Below are positions 23,096-35,881 of a DNA stretch of 64,000 nucleotides, in pieces. The DNA lies in contig NC_049565.1 in the NCBI RefSeq assembly GCF_013368755.1, positions 1,364,001 through 1,428,000 on the forward strand, in the 5' to 3' direction. The DNA comes from Talaromyces rugulosus (lineage: Eukaryota; Ascomycota; Eurotiomycetes; Eurotiales; Trichocomaceae). Every line of letters begins with the position of its first letter. The first letter of the stretch is position 1. A model generated the notes under the pieces. It made no database searches and was not told the origin of the DNA. It worked only from the letters and a program-made list of their open reading frames with translations. The position numbers were made by a program, and so were the translations under genes.

Positions 23096-24023
23096 AGCGA
23101 CCGATCAGGAGGAGCATTGCTTATTGTCGTCCGGCATTCCTAACAATCTCGTCCATACTAAATTCCGTCGAAGACTACTTATGCCCGGTCGATTTATGCC
23201 AGTAAGCCGGGCTAAATCACGGGCTGTTCCGCCACCACCGACTCTTTGGACCTCAGTAGAGAAACAGAAAGCACACAGGACGACAAAACCAGCCACCCAG
23301 AGACATACACTGAGTGTGGCTGATCATACCGTAAGCGGCTGGCTATATCGCAAAGTTGATGCTATCATCAACGGATGACGACTTCGTTCTGAAGAGCACG
23401 CCTTCATAAAAACACATCGGCACGACGGCGCCACAAATTACATTCTCTGATCTCACCGGGTGATGGTAGAACCACGGTTCGAGGAAACAGAAACCAATTC
23501 TCATCTCTCTCCGTTTTCTTTTCTTTCTTTTCTTTCGACATTTTAATGCTTGGTTTGGAGGCAGGATACAGGAGAATTAATTTGCTTTGGCATTTGATCT
23601 TTGCATTGGTGAGCAGTGATATTTTGGGTCTGGCGTCGAGGGAGAAGGGAGAGAAGAAAAAAAAAAGAGGCATATGTGAAGCGACCTGGATTGATTTAGC
23701 ATTTGGAAAAAAAGACGCCGCATTGGATATATATTTTCGTTATTTTTTTCCCTTTCATCTCATGAAATTATGTATATTCGTGTATCTTTATAATCGATAC
23801 TGCAATGCAGAATGTAGAATGCGCACGTGATCTAACTCATCACTTTCATCCATTCATATCGCTACTACATACATACCAAATGCTGAAGAGACTGACCAAT
23901 CCATCCATTCCCATGACGCCCCATTTTTTCAAAACTTGCATAAACGCCAAGCTAAAGTTAGTTCTGTGAAGATCATCCATGTTTATATAAATAATAATCC
24001 CGAGCCATTAAAAACATATACTA
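23096..24023. other. Convergent 3' region between laeA-type gene and SWD1
   Basis: A 928-bp gap between two stop codons, A/T-rich with short homopolymers. Nothing coding is supported; long 3' untranslated regions are the simplest reading. Confidence 0.45.
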
Positions 24024-25710
24024 TTATTGCTTCTTCCGCCCTCTGGCCTGCCCTTTCGACGTGCCATTTGTTGTTGCTGCTGCCGCGCCTCGGCTGGAAG
24101 AGGCATCGTTGGTATTCATCCACTCACGCCCAGCACCAGGACTTCGTTTTCGCATTGTGCCGGGCCCGACAGCAATGATATCATCTTCGCTTTCACTATC
24201 CGACAGATCGAGGAGAACCGGCATGCGGAAAGCGTCGGTTTCGGCTTCGGCGTCGACGAGATCCATGACGCGGTCGGTGTGGTCAACCGAGAGAACATCT
24301 GGCGTTTCGTCTTCCTGATCCAGCCGTCGCTGGTGGATCTCCTCGGCTGGATGGATATCGTACTCGTCTTCGCGTTCGACGTAGAGTACGTTTTCTTCGA
24401 CTTCGGCAAAGTCGGGGGCAAGCGCGGACCATTTCTGCGGGGTTACGATTGACCACATATATATCGACCCGGATTCCAGTCCACATGATAGAATCATTGG
24501 TCGTGATGGGTGCCATTCAACCACGCCCATTTCCTCGCGGGGTCCCTCGAGGATTTTCACTAGGGATCCATGGCTGCGCTCCCAGATGTACACGTCGGAA
24601 TTCATATAGGTAGAGGCCATGACAAATTCACCCGTCGACGAGAACGAGACGTAATTCCAACTCAATTTGTTTACAACGTCTTGGAATTTGTGTTCAACCT
24701 CGAGTTGAATGTTTGACGGATCGAGCCCGATCCCTAGTTGTGACAGGTCTGACATTATGACCGTGCGAATCACTCGGTCAGTGCTGTTGACGAGCAGGTC
24801 GCGCCCATTCCCGGCAAGGCGGATCATAGTGATTACTCGGTTGCACAGTCGCATCGAGTGGATGGTTCTGCATGTTTGTGTTTCAATGATGTTGATCCAT
24901 CCCTTCGACGTCCCTGCGATTATGTGGTTCCCGAGGGCTGTGAAAACGGTGACGCATGTATATTGCTTCGCATCTTGCGTCGCCTGTCTCGCTGCCGCCG
25001 CCGGATCGAGCCCTTCGTGCGGTCGAAGGGGCGCAGATGGGAGAAGGCGCTTGATAGGTTTAGGGTTTGTAATGTCGACGAGGACGGGTTGGTCTTCGAA
25101 CAATGCGGCGACAAAAAGGAGACTGTTGTGAAACCAAAAAAATTAACAGAGAGTTTTCGTCGAATACCAAAAAAAAAACATACTGATTGAAAGGGTGTAA
25201 TTCTGCAACATATACAGGCGTCTCAAATCGCACCATGCGCATACGAGATCCATCTTTGAGATCCCAGAGAATGCATTTACAATCCTGCGAGGAACTAAGT
25301 AAGTATCGGCCGTTTCTGGACCATCTGGTAAAGTTGTCAGCGATGCGCAAAGCTCTAGGCTAGAGGTTAAGGATACCTTAGTGACTGTATTTGTTTGGTG
25401 TGGCCTTGTAGCTTGCACGCAACTCCGTTTGTTTCAAGATCAAACACCACGACTGTTCCATCGACCTTGAGATTTGTCAATTTCTGCACCTGACTCATAT
25501 AACCCCCATTGCCATGTCACTTACTCGACCGGCAGCTAGATAATCGCCCGTGCTATTAAATCGTAGGCTCGAAGCATGGCCGCTCCCTGTTTTCCGTGAT
25601 TAACACCCGAAGCCTCGTCCGAACTGGCAAGAAGACGTACTCAGAGTTGCGGTCAATGTGTCGGGATAGTCTTGCGCGAGGGCGAATGGATCAACAAGCG
25701 ACAGATTCAT
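24024..25710 (-). CDS. SWD1: COMPASS (Set1C) subunit Swd1 / RbBP5
   Basis: Swd1 is the WD40 core subunit of the Set1 histone H3 lysine-4 methyltransferase complex. Five exons (25641-25710, 25525-25586, 25377-25465, 25184-25324, 24024-25122; introns 54, 59, 52 and 61 nt) give 486 aa. The start MNLSLVDPFALAQDYPD is characteristic of the family. WD repeats follow (VDGTVVVFDLETNG, SSSQDCKCILWDLKDGS, LLFVAALFEDQPVLVDI), then a repeat with VYIWERSHGSLVKILEGPRE and VVEWHPSRP. The C-terminal third is acidic and disordered and ends in Ser/Gly/Arg-rich sequence, where RbBP5 contacts its partners. It is transcribed divergently from RPB1, an appealing arrangement because COMPASS is recruited by the phosphorylated RPB1 tail. 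Confidence 0.94.
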
Positions 25711-26507
25711 AATGGGAAAACGCGGTGTCGACTTGCGGACGGTGTGGGCGCAATAATTCCTGCCTGGCGTACTCGGCCTCAAGGGCAAACGCTTAGTCAC
25801 ACAGCATGCATAGGTCGCGATGGTGTCATGCCCGGACACAAAAAAAGTGAGCGATAACTAAAGCCCCACTGAAACCCGTAGGCAAGGCCCAAAACAAGAC
25901 CCCAAACAACTAGGCCGCTTTTCTTTGTTGTGCTGCTGAAGATAAAGAATTCGCTGGCTGAAGCGGGCAAAACGGGAAACTGATGCCAAGAAATCCAGGC
26001 CGCCGCGGGTCACCTGATTGGCCGGCGCTAGCGTGTCCGCGGCTCCTGGGAAAACTCGAGCTAAACCTCCCTGCCAGAGCGCTGAGAGGCGACTGCAAAC
26101 CTTCTGTCCTTCATCAACGCGACAGCGCATCCCACCCTCCTCCTGTCATCGCAGAATATCGTGTTTTGCCTCGCGATATCATCTCAGGTTGTCAGGACGG
26201 CCATTTCGTCGGCTTTTTCTCTCGCTCTTTCGTGTCCCTCCCGCCCACTCGCGACGTCTTGTTGTCTGGGAGAACGGCGCCCTCGTGGCAAGGGCTGCCT
26301 GCCAAAGGCCTCACCGGCTCGCCGGTTCCATTCTTTACGAACCTATCGCTTCATCGAGTCGCTTTTCTTCGAGTGAAATCGTTTTCAACGGCTTTTTGAT
26401 AACGCATCCACGCGCGCAGTCGATCCATCGCTGACGATCCCCGTACAACGGGCTGACGACTTTTTCTCCGACCCATTCTCGCGGTTACCATCACAAAGAC
26501 ATCCACC
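25711..26507. promoter_or_regulatory. Divergent SWD1/RPB1 promoter region
   Basis: A 797-bp gap between divergent start codons. A CCAAT box in reverse (ATTGG, 26018-26022) sits near the middle. Two overlapping 138-codon frames cover 25983-26434, but they lie in the pyrimidine-rich RPB1 leader and show no protein features. The region is taken as a shared promoter plus 5' leaders. Confidence 0.5.
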
Positions 26508-29500
26508 ATGGCGAACGTTTATTTCCCCTACTCCAAGGCGCCTTTGCGCACCATCAAGGAGATTCAGTTTGGCCTTTTGTCCCCTGAGGAAATAAAACGA
26601 CTGAGTGTTGTCCATGTCGAATATCCCGAGACTATGGTAAGGCGGCCCTGTTTTCTTTCCCTAGGCTACCAGCAAAGAAAGAGACATTAAACCTTTTACT
26701 TTTCAATAGGATGAGCAGAGAACCCGTCCACGAACCAAAGGACCAAACGACCCCAGACTCGGCACTCTCGATCGACAGTTTGTCTGCGAGACTTGTGAGG
26801 AAGGCCAGAAGGAGTGTCCTGGTCATTACGGCCACATAGAACTCGCAGTACCTGTCTTCCATATTGGTAAGGAACAGGAAAGCCAGCGAAAAATGGCTTT
26901 AGGCTAACGATTACCAAGGTTTCATTACCAAGACCAAGAAACTGCTGGAGACCGTGTGCCATAACTGTGGGAAAATCAAGGCCGATATAGTTAGTCCAAC
27001 CGAATGCCGTTAAACTTTTTGAGCATCTAAATTGCTAACAACTACGTTCTAGTCTGATTCCAAGTTTCAAGATGCCTTGCGAGTCCGTGATCCCAAGCGC
27101 CGCTTCGACATGATTTGGCGCCTGTCAAAGGACGTAGCAGTCTGCGAAGCAGATCCCCCAGTCGAAGATGACGATCCATTCTCCAAAGAATCCTCCAAGC
27201 CGGCCAAGGCACACGGCGGTTGCGGAAACGCCCAGCCAACTATTCGTAGGGAAGGCCTCAGCCTGATGGGAACCTGGAAGCCGAACAAAGCGAACATGAT
27301 GGAAGATGATGTTGAAATGCCCCAGCCTGAGAAGCGGACCATCACCCCTTCGATGGCTCATAACATCTTCCGCAGCATTTCGCACGAAGACGTACGGATA
27401 ATGGGTTTAAGTAATGACTATGCTCGTCCTGAGTGGATGGTTCTCACTGTTCTCATTGTTCCACCTCCTGTTGTTCGTCCCAGTGTCGTCAGCGGCAAGA
27501 GTACCAGCGGTCAACGTGCCGAAGATGACTTGACTTTCAAGCTTGCTGAAATTATTCGAGCGAACCAGAATCTCCAGCGATGCGAACAAGAAGGCGCGCC
27601 CGAGCACGTTGTCCGCGAGTTCGAAGCTCTTCTTCAATACCATGTCGCAACGTACATGGACAACGACATCGCCGGCCAGCCAAAAGCTATGACAAAGTCC
27701 AACAGGCCTGTCAAAGCCATTCGTGGACGGCTCAAGGGAAAAGAAGGTCGTCTGCGACAGAACTTGATGGGAAAGCGTGTCGACTTTTCGGCCCGTACTG
27801 TCATCACTGGCGATCCTAACTTGTCACTGGATGAAGTCGGAGTACCACGTACCACAGCTATGGTTCTTACTTATCCAGAGGTGGTTACCCCGTACAACAT
27901 CGAATTCCTGCAAAAGCTTGTCAACAACGGCCCTACAATCTACCCGGGAGCACGATACATTATTCGCGACAATGGCGAGCGCATTGATTTGCGTATGGCA
28001 CGGAAGACAAACGCTAATCTTCTCTACGGGTGGAAAGTAGAGCGTCACATCATGGATGGCGATGTGATTCTTTTCAACCGTCAGCCTTCGCTGCACAAGG
28101 AATCCATGATGGGTCACCATGTCCGGGTGTTGCCTTATTCCACCTTCCGTCTTAACTTGTCAGTTACGAGTCCTTACAACGCTGACTTTGATGGTGATGA
28201 AATGAACTTGCACGTCCCTCAAAGTGAGGAGTCTCGTGCTGAGCTTCATGAACTCGCTATGGTGCCATTCCAGATTGTTTCACCCCAGCGAAATGGTCCT
28301 CTTATGGGTATTGTGCAAGACTCCCTGTGTGGTGTCTACAAAATGTGTCGACGTGACGTGTTCTTGTCCAAGGACCAAGTCATGAACGTTATGCTCTGGG
28401 TTCCTGATTGGGACGGTGCTATTCCTCCACCGGCAATTCTCAAACCCAGACCTCGCTGGACCGGAAAGCAAATTATTAGCATGGTTCTTCCCTCAGGACT
28501 TAACCTTCTCCGTGTTGACAAAGACGGTGCCCCACTTTCTGAAAAATTCTCTCCACTGGCAGATGGAGGATTACTTGTGCATGGCGGCCAGCTGATGTAC
28601 GGTATGTTTTCCAAGAAAACTGTTGGTGCTTCCGGAGGTGGTATTGTTCATACTATCTTCAACGAGTACGGCCCGGAAGCTGCTGTGTCTTTCTTCAATG
28701 GTGCTCAACGAGTTGTCAATTACTGGCTTCTGCATAATGGTTTTTCAATTGGTATCGGTGATACTATTCCCGACCAAGACACTATCGAGCGCATTGAGGG
28801 TGCTGTTCGAGCAGGAAAAGAGGAGGTTGAGCAGATCGTTGCTAGTGCTACCGAGAACACTTTGGAACCCCTGCCCGGTATGAACATCCGAGAGACTTTT
28901 GAAAGTAAAGTATCGCGTGCTTTGAACAACGCTCGTGAAGAGTCTGGCAGTGAGACGGAGAAGAGTTTGAAGGATCTCAACAACGCCATTCAAATGGCTC
29001 GGTCTGGTTCCAAGGGTTCCTCTATCAACATCTCCCAGATGACTGCCATTGTCGGTCAACAGTCTGTTGAAGGTAAACGTATTCCCTTCGGGTTTAAGTA
29101 CCGCACTCTGCCGCATTTCACCAAAGACGATTATTCTCCGGAGTCCAGAGGTTTCGTTGAGAACTCATACCTCCGTGGCTTGACGCCAAGCGAATTTTTC
29201 TTCCACGCTATGGCTGGTAGAGAAGGTCTTATTGATACAGCAGTCAAGACTGCAGAGACCGGTTACATTCAGCGCAAGCTCGTCAAAGCTCTTGAAGAGC
29301 TTATGGTCAAATACGACGGAACTGTGCGAAACTCCCTTGGGGATATTATTCAATTCTTGTACGGAGAAGACGGTTTGGATGGTGCTCACATTGAAAACCA
29401 GCGCGTGGATATCATCAAGTGTTCTGACAATCAATTGCGCGACCGCTTCCGTATCGATCTCATGAACCCCGAGCAAACGCTTGGTCCTGAAGTCTTGGAA

Positions 29501-31993
29501 CAGGCAACTGAAATTGCTGGCGATGTTGAAGTCCAGAGATATCTTGATGAAGAATGGGAAGCGATTCTGAAAGATCGCGAGTTCCTTCGTTCTGTTGCTA
29601 AGGGGGACGAGGAAATGATGCAGCTGCCAATTAATGTGCAGCGGATCCTTGAATCGGCTAAAACCACCTTCCGCATCAAGGAAGGCACTATTAGTGATCT
29701 TCACCCTGCTGAAGTTATTCCTCAGGTCCAAGCTTTGTTGGATCGTCTCGTGGTTGTTCGTGGTGACGATTTGATTTCACAGGAGGCCCAAACCAGCGCT
29801 ACGCTCCTTTTCAAGGCGCAGCTTCGCTCGAGATTAGCATTTAAGAGACTCGTCACTCAATACTCGATGAACAAGCTTGCTTTTAAACACGTTCTGGGAG
29901 CTATTGAAATGCGTTTCTCGCGTGCACAGGCCCCTCCTGGTGAAATGGTTGGTGTTTTGGCTGCTCAATCTATCGGAGAGCCTGCCACGCAGATGACACT
30001 GAACACCTTCCACTTTGCTGGTGTTAGTTCTAAGAACGTCACTCTCGGTGTTCCTCGTTTGAAAGAAATTTTGAACGTTGCTACAAATATCAAGACTCCC
30101 TCGATGACAGTCTATCAAGAACCACATAAGAAGCATAACAAGGAATCTGCCAAGCAACTTCGTAGTGCTGTGGAGCACACGAGCCTTCGTTCTGTTACTC
30201 AAGCCACCGAGATCTATTATGATCCAGACATTCAATCTACTGTCATTGACAACGATAGGGACATGGTGGAGTCTTACTTCATTATTCCTGAGGACGTCAC
30301 GGACGACGCTGCCCATCAGTCGAAGTGGCTACTACGTATCGTTCTCAGTCGTCCAAAACTTCTTGATAAAGGACTTACAGTTCAGGACGTGGCTTCAAGA
30401 ATCAAAGAGCAATACCCGAAGGATATCGCAGTCATCTTTTCTGATAACAACGCTGATGAACAGGTCATTCGCATTCGTCAGCTTCACGATGTCAAGGAAG
30501 ATGAAGATGATGAGGATATGGAGTACGATGTGACTTTGAAAAAACTGGAACAGCACCTTCTTGACACCCTTACCCTGCGTGGTGTAGCCGGTGTCGAGCG
30601 TGCTTTCATCAATGAGAAGGATAACGTGCGCCTCATGGATGACGGCGCCTTGTTCCAGAGCAAATCAGACCCACTTTGCAAAGAGTGGGTTCTTGAGACG
30701 AGTGGTTCGGCACTGGCCGATGTCCTTACCATTCCCGGGGTTGACAGAAGTCGTACATATTCCAATCAGTTCATCGAGGTCTTTGAAGTCTTTGGCATTG
30801 AGGCTGCTCGTTCAGCTCTCCTGCGAGAACTTACTCAGGTGTTGGCTTTCGATGGATCTTACGTCAATCACCGCCATCTAGCGTTGTTGGTCGATATGAT
30901 GACAGTGCGTGGATATTTGACTCCGGTTACTCGTCATGGTATTAACCGTGCCGATAATGGTGCTTTGATGAGGTGTTCGTTCGAAGAGACTGTTGAAATT
31001 CTGCTCGACGCTGCCGCTTTTGGTGAACTTGATGACTGCCGTGGTGTTTCTGAAAATTTGATTCTCGGTCAAATGGCACCGGCTGGTACCGGAGAATTTG
31101 ACGTGTATGTCGATCAGGACATGCTCAACACGGTGGTTTCGAGTAACGCAAACCTTGGCTTGACGGGAGCTCTTGGGGCTAAGGACGCAATCATTAATGA
31201 CGGAGCTGCGACACAGTATGACAACAATTCTCCAATGATGGAAAATGGTTATATTGGAACGCCGGATCCCGATGCCAGGTTCTCTCCTATTCGACAAGGC
31301 GGGTCGGAGACGCCTGGTGGGCTTACGCCTTACCAGCCATCTGGTGGCTTGGGCGGCTTCAGTCCAGCACCTCAGAGCCCAGGTGGTTACTCTCCAACGA
31401 GCCCTTTCAATACCAGCCCTGTATCTCCTGGCTATTCGCCGTCTTCCAGCTATTCTCCGGCGTCTCCTGGAATGGCCATTACCAGTCCACGTTATATGAC
31501 ATCTCCTGGCTTCTCCCCGCAGAGTCCAAACTTCCAGCCAACATCACCTGCGTATTCACCTACGTCGCCTGCTTACGGTCAGGCCTCGCCCACATCACCG
31601 TCATACTCCCCCACGTCTCCACGCTTTTCGCCTTCGTCGCCGAACTACAGTCCATCATCTCCCAATTTCAGCCCGGCCTCTCCTGCGTTTAGCCCAAGCT
31701 CTCCGACATACAGCCCGACGAGCCCAGCAATTGGTGGCAGCAGACAATTCTCGCCATCTTCGCCAACGTCGCCCAAGTATTCTCCTGCATCGCCAGGATG
31801 GTCACCCACGAGCCCGGAGATCTACTCTCCCACCTCTCCAAATATCCATGGGTCCCCGACGTCTCCCATGCGCGGCGCAACTTCCCCAAGTTACAGTCCC
31901 ACTTCGCCGCAGTATAACCCGACGTAAGTCAAATGATATATATATTCCAAGGGCAACTATATTGACTCTACTTCCAGGTCTCCCCGCCAATAG
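26508..31993 (+). CDS. RPB1: RNA polymerase II largest subunit Rpb1
   Basis: Rpb1 is the catalytic subunit of RNA polymerase II. Five exons (26508-26636, 26710-26866, 26919-26989, 27053-31923, 31978-31993; introns 73, 52, 63 and 54 nt) give 1,747 aa. The N-terminal zinc-binding clamp has [17 protein letters not shown] and CHNCGK. The active-site Mg2+ motif is NADFDGD (aspartates near residues 497, 499 and 501). The trigger-loop/bridge-helix region has [20 protein letters not shown]. From about residue 1,565 the C-terminal domain begins, with YSPTSPx repeats interrupted by variants that start with Phe or Trp. The last intron splits the penultimate residues: the fifth exon codes only the end of a Thr codon and SPRQ. 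Unspliced, the frame would end at YNPT. Identification and exon phases are secure. Confidence 0.97.
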
Positions 31994-32829
31994 ATGGGAA
32001 GTGCTCCTTATAGGGTGTCTTCTACAAATTTTGGTGTTGTATCACCACTTTCGATTCCTTACATAGCCTTGAAAATTCACCATGTCGCATTTTACCGGTA
32101 TGAAGTTGTTTGGTCATATCTCTCTCGCGGATATCCTTTGTTTCGCTTTTTTCCTCTTTTTTTACGTCTCGCGGATATATTTCTGCTTTTACTTGACTCC
32201 TGCCTGGTATTGACGACCATTTCATAAGATGGGATAACAGTCAAGGCTAGTCTTTTTATCTACGGAATTCCGAGAACAGATGGCCACCCCAAACAAATTG
32301 CCCATTTCCCCTCCCCACCTATTCTTCTCATTTTTGAAAGATGGGAGCGCATGTTAGCATGGAGTTCAGAGATTTCTTATTTCACCCTTTTGCCTAATCA
32401 CCATTATGGACCACCGATATAAATTTGAAAATCACCGTCGATATGTATTTTTTGTCTCTATTTTGATTTTTATGTACACAGATGCACCTGACGAGCGAGA
32501 GTGATTAGAAAATGAAAAAACTTAATTTAGCACGCACTGGTGATAGACCAAGAACGCGTAAAACGTGATATTGTAGCAATTGAAACATTAATAATTGAAG
32601 CAGAGTCATCAATACTAGATACAAGCCGATTTATGTGACGCTGATCTGTGATTGGACGATACCAGTAGAAGGCTCCACCTAACCGTCATATGTGGCCCGT
32701 AGTTAACTTCGTGAGGACATCCTCACGAATCGTCCTGCTTGGTTTCTCTAGCATCATTATACGCGGGGCAGCCGATTTTGAGCTGGTTGCGCGATGTGCT
32801 TTTACACAAGAAGCTTCTAAGCAAGAAAG
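31994..32829. other. RPB1 3' region and HRD3 upstream region
   Basis: An 836-bp tandem gap, A/T-rich, with no gene. The part after RPB1 is pyrimidine-rich. The part before HRD3 contains a reversed CCAAT box (GATTGG near 32650). Confidence 0.45.
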
Positions 32830-35603
32830 ATGAGGTCCTGGTCGCGGTTTTTCCTTCCGCTGGTGCTGCGTAAGTTTCCCCATCGCGCTTCGGCCGCTTT
32901 ACTTTGCAGTCAGTCCATCATCGACTGTCGTACTAACTAAGGCAATGATATCTAGTGTCGCTGTTGCTGGGCGCACTGGTCGAATGTCGAAGTCATTCGA
33001 CGTCTGTATCAACATCGAATGGTCCGTCTGAGAACTTTGGCAAGGGCACGGAAGACAACACGTTTGCAGGAAACGATGGCAGAGGTAGGAGCAAAGCGCC
33101 ACCAGCATGAGCTGTGATATGTGCAGCTAGCTGATCATGTTTTGGCGTGATATTTACAGATCTCGTGGAATCCGCCCTACAAAAGCTCCGAGAGCTTAAA
33201 ATATCCCCCGCGGCGAGCTCGAAACCTTCAGGCTTGGTGGGCTACGGCTTGCACTACGCCAAACATGCATTCTATCTTTTATTTATGAACGGGCCTCCAC
33301 TAGAGGACCAGTCGGATTCGGACTCCCAATCATATCGGTTAGACCCGGATCTGGCAAAGGCGGTTAACGAGTTGGAGGTTGCGGCAACGGAAACACAGAA
33401 CCCGGATGCTATGTTCTTGTTGGCAGAGATGAACTTTTACGGCAACTACTCGCATCCGCGCAACTTTAAGGAGGCTTTTAAATGGTATCACGACCTCGCC
33501 CTATCAACCGGCAATAGCTCGGCGCAATATATGATCGGGTTTATGTACGCAACAGGCATTGGGGGTGCAGTGGAGCGCGACCAAGGCATGGCGCTGCTAT
33601 ATCACAAGTTTGCCGCAGAGCAAGGAAATACCAGATCAGAGATGACTCTGGCTTTCCGGCACCATATTGGTATTGGAACGCATCGGAACTGCGATTCGGC
33701 TACGCATTACTATAAACGAGTTGCCGACAAGGCCATTGCTTATTGGAGATCTGGCCCCCCCGGAGGCTACAACATGCCTCGGCAGTCATTTAGATGGGCG
33801 GACGACGAAGGGGGTGTTTATGGTGAAGGCGCCAGTGTGTCGAGTTCAGGACCAAACGCCAATAGAGATAGTGGACAACCGAGTGCAGAAGCTAGTTTGG
33901 AAGATATCATTGAGTATTTGGACCTATTGTCTAAAAAGGGAAACTTGAAGGCCACCTTGAGTCTTGGAAAGTGGCACTACGACGGTTCAAGGAACCTGCC
34001 TCGGAACTATCGCAAGGCTATGAAATACTTTAGAGCAGTCGCAAAACGCTATTGGACCAAAGACGGCGCCATCATTGCAAACCACCCTCCTGAAATTGAA
34101 GCGGCTGCAGCAAAGGCCGCTGGACACATTGGCTTGATGTATCTCCGAGGAGAAGGGGTGGAGCAGAATTTTGCTACCGCCATGGCGTGGTTCAAACGTG
34201 GTCTTGCTAATGGAGATCCTCTGTGTCAACATGAAATCGGCTTGATGTATTTGCATGGCTATGGTGTCACTCAGGATGCCTTTAAAGCTTCCGGGTACTT
34301 CAAGGCAGCCGCCGAGCAGGACTTTGCAGCCGCCGAGACCAGACTTGGGGCTCTCTTTCTCGACCAGGGAGATGTACAAACAGCTACGAGGTATTTTGAA
34401 CTTGCTGCCCGTCTGGGTTGGATGGAGGCGTTTTACTACCTGGCTGAAATAGCCAATTTTGGAATTGGTCGGGAAAGACACTGCGGTATGGCATCCGCGT
34501 ACTACAAGATGGTCGCAGAAAAGGCCGAACAAGTTCATTCGTCATTTGCGGAGGCGAACAAGGCGTATGAAAATGATGATCATGATACAGCCTTGATTGC
34601 AGTGATGATGGCCGCCGAGCAAGGCTATGAGCACGCTCAATCCAACGTTGCTTATCTTCTTGATGAGCAGCAATCTGTCATTTCACTGGGCAAAATCCTC
34701 CCATGGGCAAAAAAGCGACGATCATCGCTTCTCCGGAACACTGCATTGGCTTTGATTTACTGGACTCGCTCAGCGCGACAATCAAACATTGATTCTTTGG
34801 TGAAAATGGGAGATTACTATCTCAAGGGTATAGGCTCATCTGTCGATGCTGAGAAAGCTTCTACATGCTACCATACAGCTGCCGAAGGCCATCATAGCGC
34901 ACAAGCGTATTGGAATTTAGGCTGGATGCACGAGAACGGCGTTGCAGTGGATCAAGATTTCCACATGGCAAAACGCTACTACGATTTAGCCCTCGAAACC
35001 AACCATGAGGCATACTTCCCCGTGAAGCTCAGCTTGATGAAGCTACGTCTTCGTCATTTCTGGAACCGTATCACGAACGGAAAAGTGAATGGCATTCAAG
35101 ACGAGAAAGGTAAGCAAGCACCACCCAGGTCTTTTGAAATTGTATATCTAACTTGCAATGTAGAAAACAGAGCGCCGCGAACCTTCAAGGAGTGGATCAT
35201 CGCTTTCTTGGAAAACGACGAGGAAGAAGCCCTCTACCAGGCCCAGCTACTCAGAGAGCGCGAAGAGAACGGTGACATTCTCGGCACGCATCACCCTCAT
35301 CGAGCCGAGAATGACGATACGGGATATTATGACGAGCTCGAGCTTGATATAGACGAAAGTGTGTTCGAAGCGCTAATCATCGTCGCTCTGGCCGCAACAC
35401 TGTTGATTCTGGTATACATTCGACAACGAAATCGACGAGATGGCGAGAACGCCGGCAATGGCCAGCAACAAGCCGCCGGAGGCCAGAATGGACAGGGAGC
35501 CAATGTTGCTGCTAACAACAACAATAATAATGACCGGGGTCTCTTTCCTCGTCCTGATCAACCGGAATTTGCACAGTGGGCTGCAGGGGGGGTTGGACAT
35601 TGA
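32830..35603 (+). CDS. HRD3: ER-associated degradation subunit Hrd3 / Sel1L
   Basis: Hrd3 is the luminal partner of the Hrd1 ubiquitin ligase that receives misfolded glycoproteins. Four exons (32830-32869, 32956-33084, 33160-35109, 35164-35603; introns 86, 75 and 54 nt) give 852 aa. A signal peptide (MRSWSRFFLPLVLLSLLLGA) is created by joining exons 1 and 2. Sel1-like repeats follow, for example AQYMIGFMYATGIGG, HIGLMYLRGEGVEQNFATAM, and AYWNLGWMHENGVAVDQDF. A single transmembrane helix lies near residues 772-794, followed by a short Gln/Asn/Gly-rich cytosolic tail. The third intron is a multiple of three and has no in-frame stop, so unspliced RNA would add 18 residues. A TGTATATA (Pumilio-type) site sits about 60 nt after the stop. 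Confidence 0.93.
35110..35163 (+). other. 54-nt stop-free intron in HRD3
   Basis: The segment begins GTAAGC, ends ATGTAG and contains a CTAAC branch-point sequence. It is 54 nt and open in the reading frame. Splicing joins DEK to ENRAPRTFKEW. I judge it an intron because all signals are present and the extra 18 residues are unlike the flanks. Confidence 0.8.
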
Positions 35604-35881
35604 TGGATAGACGGCGTAAAATAATGGTAGCATTCAATACAACTGTACTTTTTGAGCATAAGCCTGTATATAGTATTTTAGTTTTTATATCAGTCGATCT
35701 CTTTATAGAATTTTATCCCACGTGGAATTAAGCTTATCGATAATGGCATCAATTGATAGTAGCATGTGATGTGTGCCGGGAAGGAAGGAGCGTCGATTCT
35801 GATTTCTCCTCACTCCCCCGCCGAACACTTCTTCCTTGCATCATCGTTTGATACACCAGAATCTAGTTTAACTCACCAGCC
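35604..35881. other. Short HRD3-SFR1 tandem gap
   Basis: A 278-bp gap that must hold both the HRD3 3' untranslated region and the SFR1 promoter. TGTATATA lies at 35665-35672. Confidence 0.4.

Noticed and set aside
25983..26434. Two overlapping 138-codon frames before RPB1
   Set aside because: They lie in the leader/promoter between SWD1 and RPB1, overlap each other and show no protein-like conservation signals.
21943..26507. Secondary-metabolite cluster around the LaeA-type gene
   Set aside because: Neighbours are COMPASS, RNA polymerase II and WD40 genes; no polyketide synthase, peptide synthetase, cytochrome P450 or transporter is present in the window.
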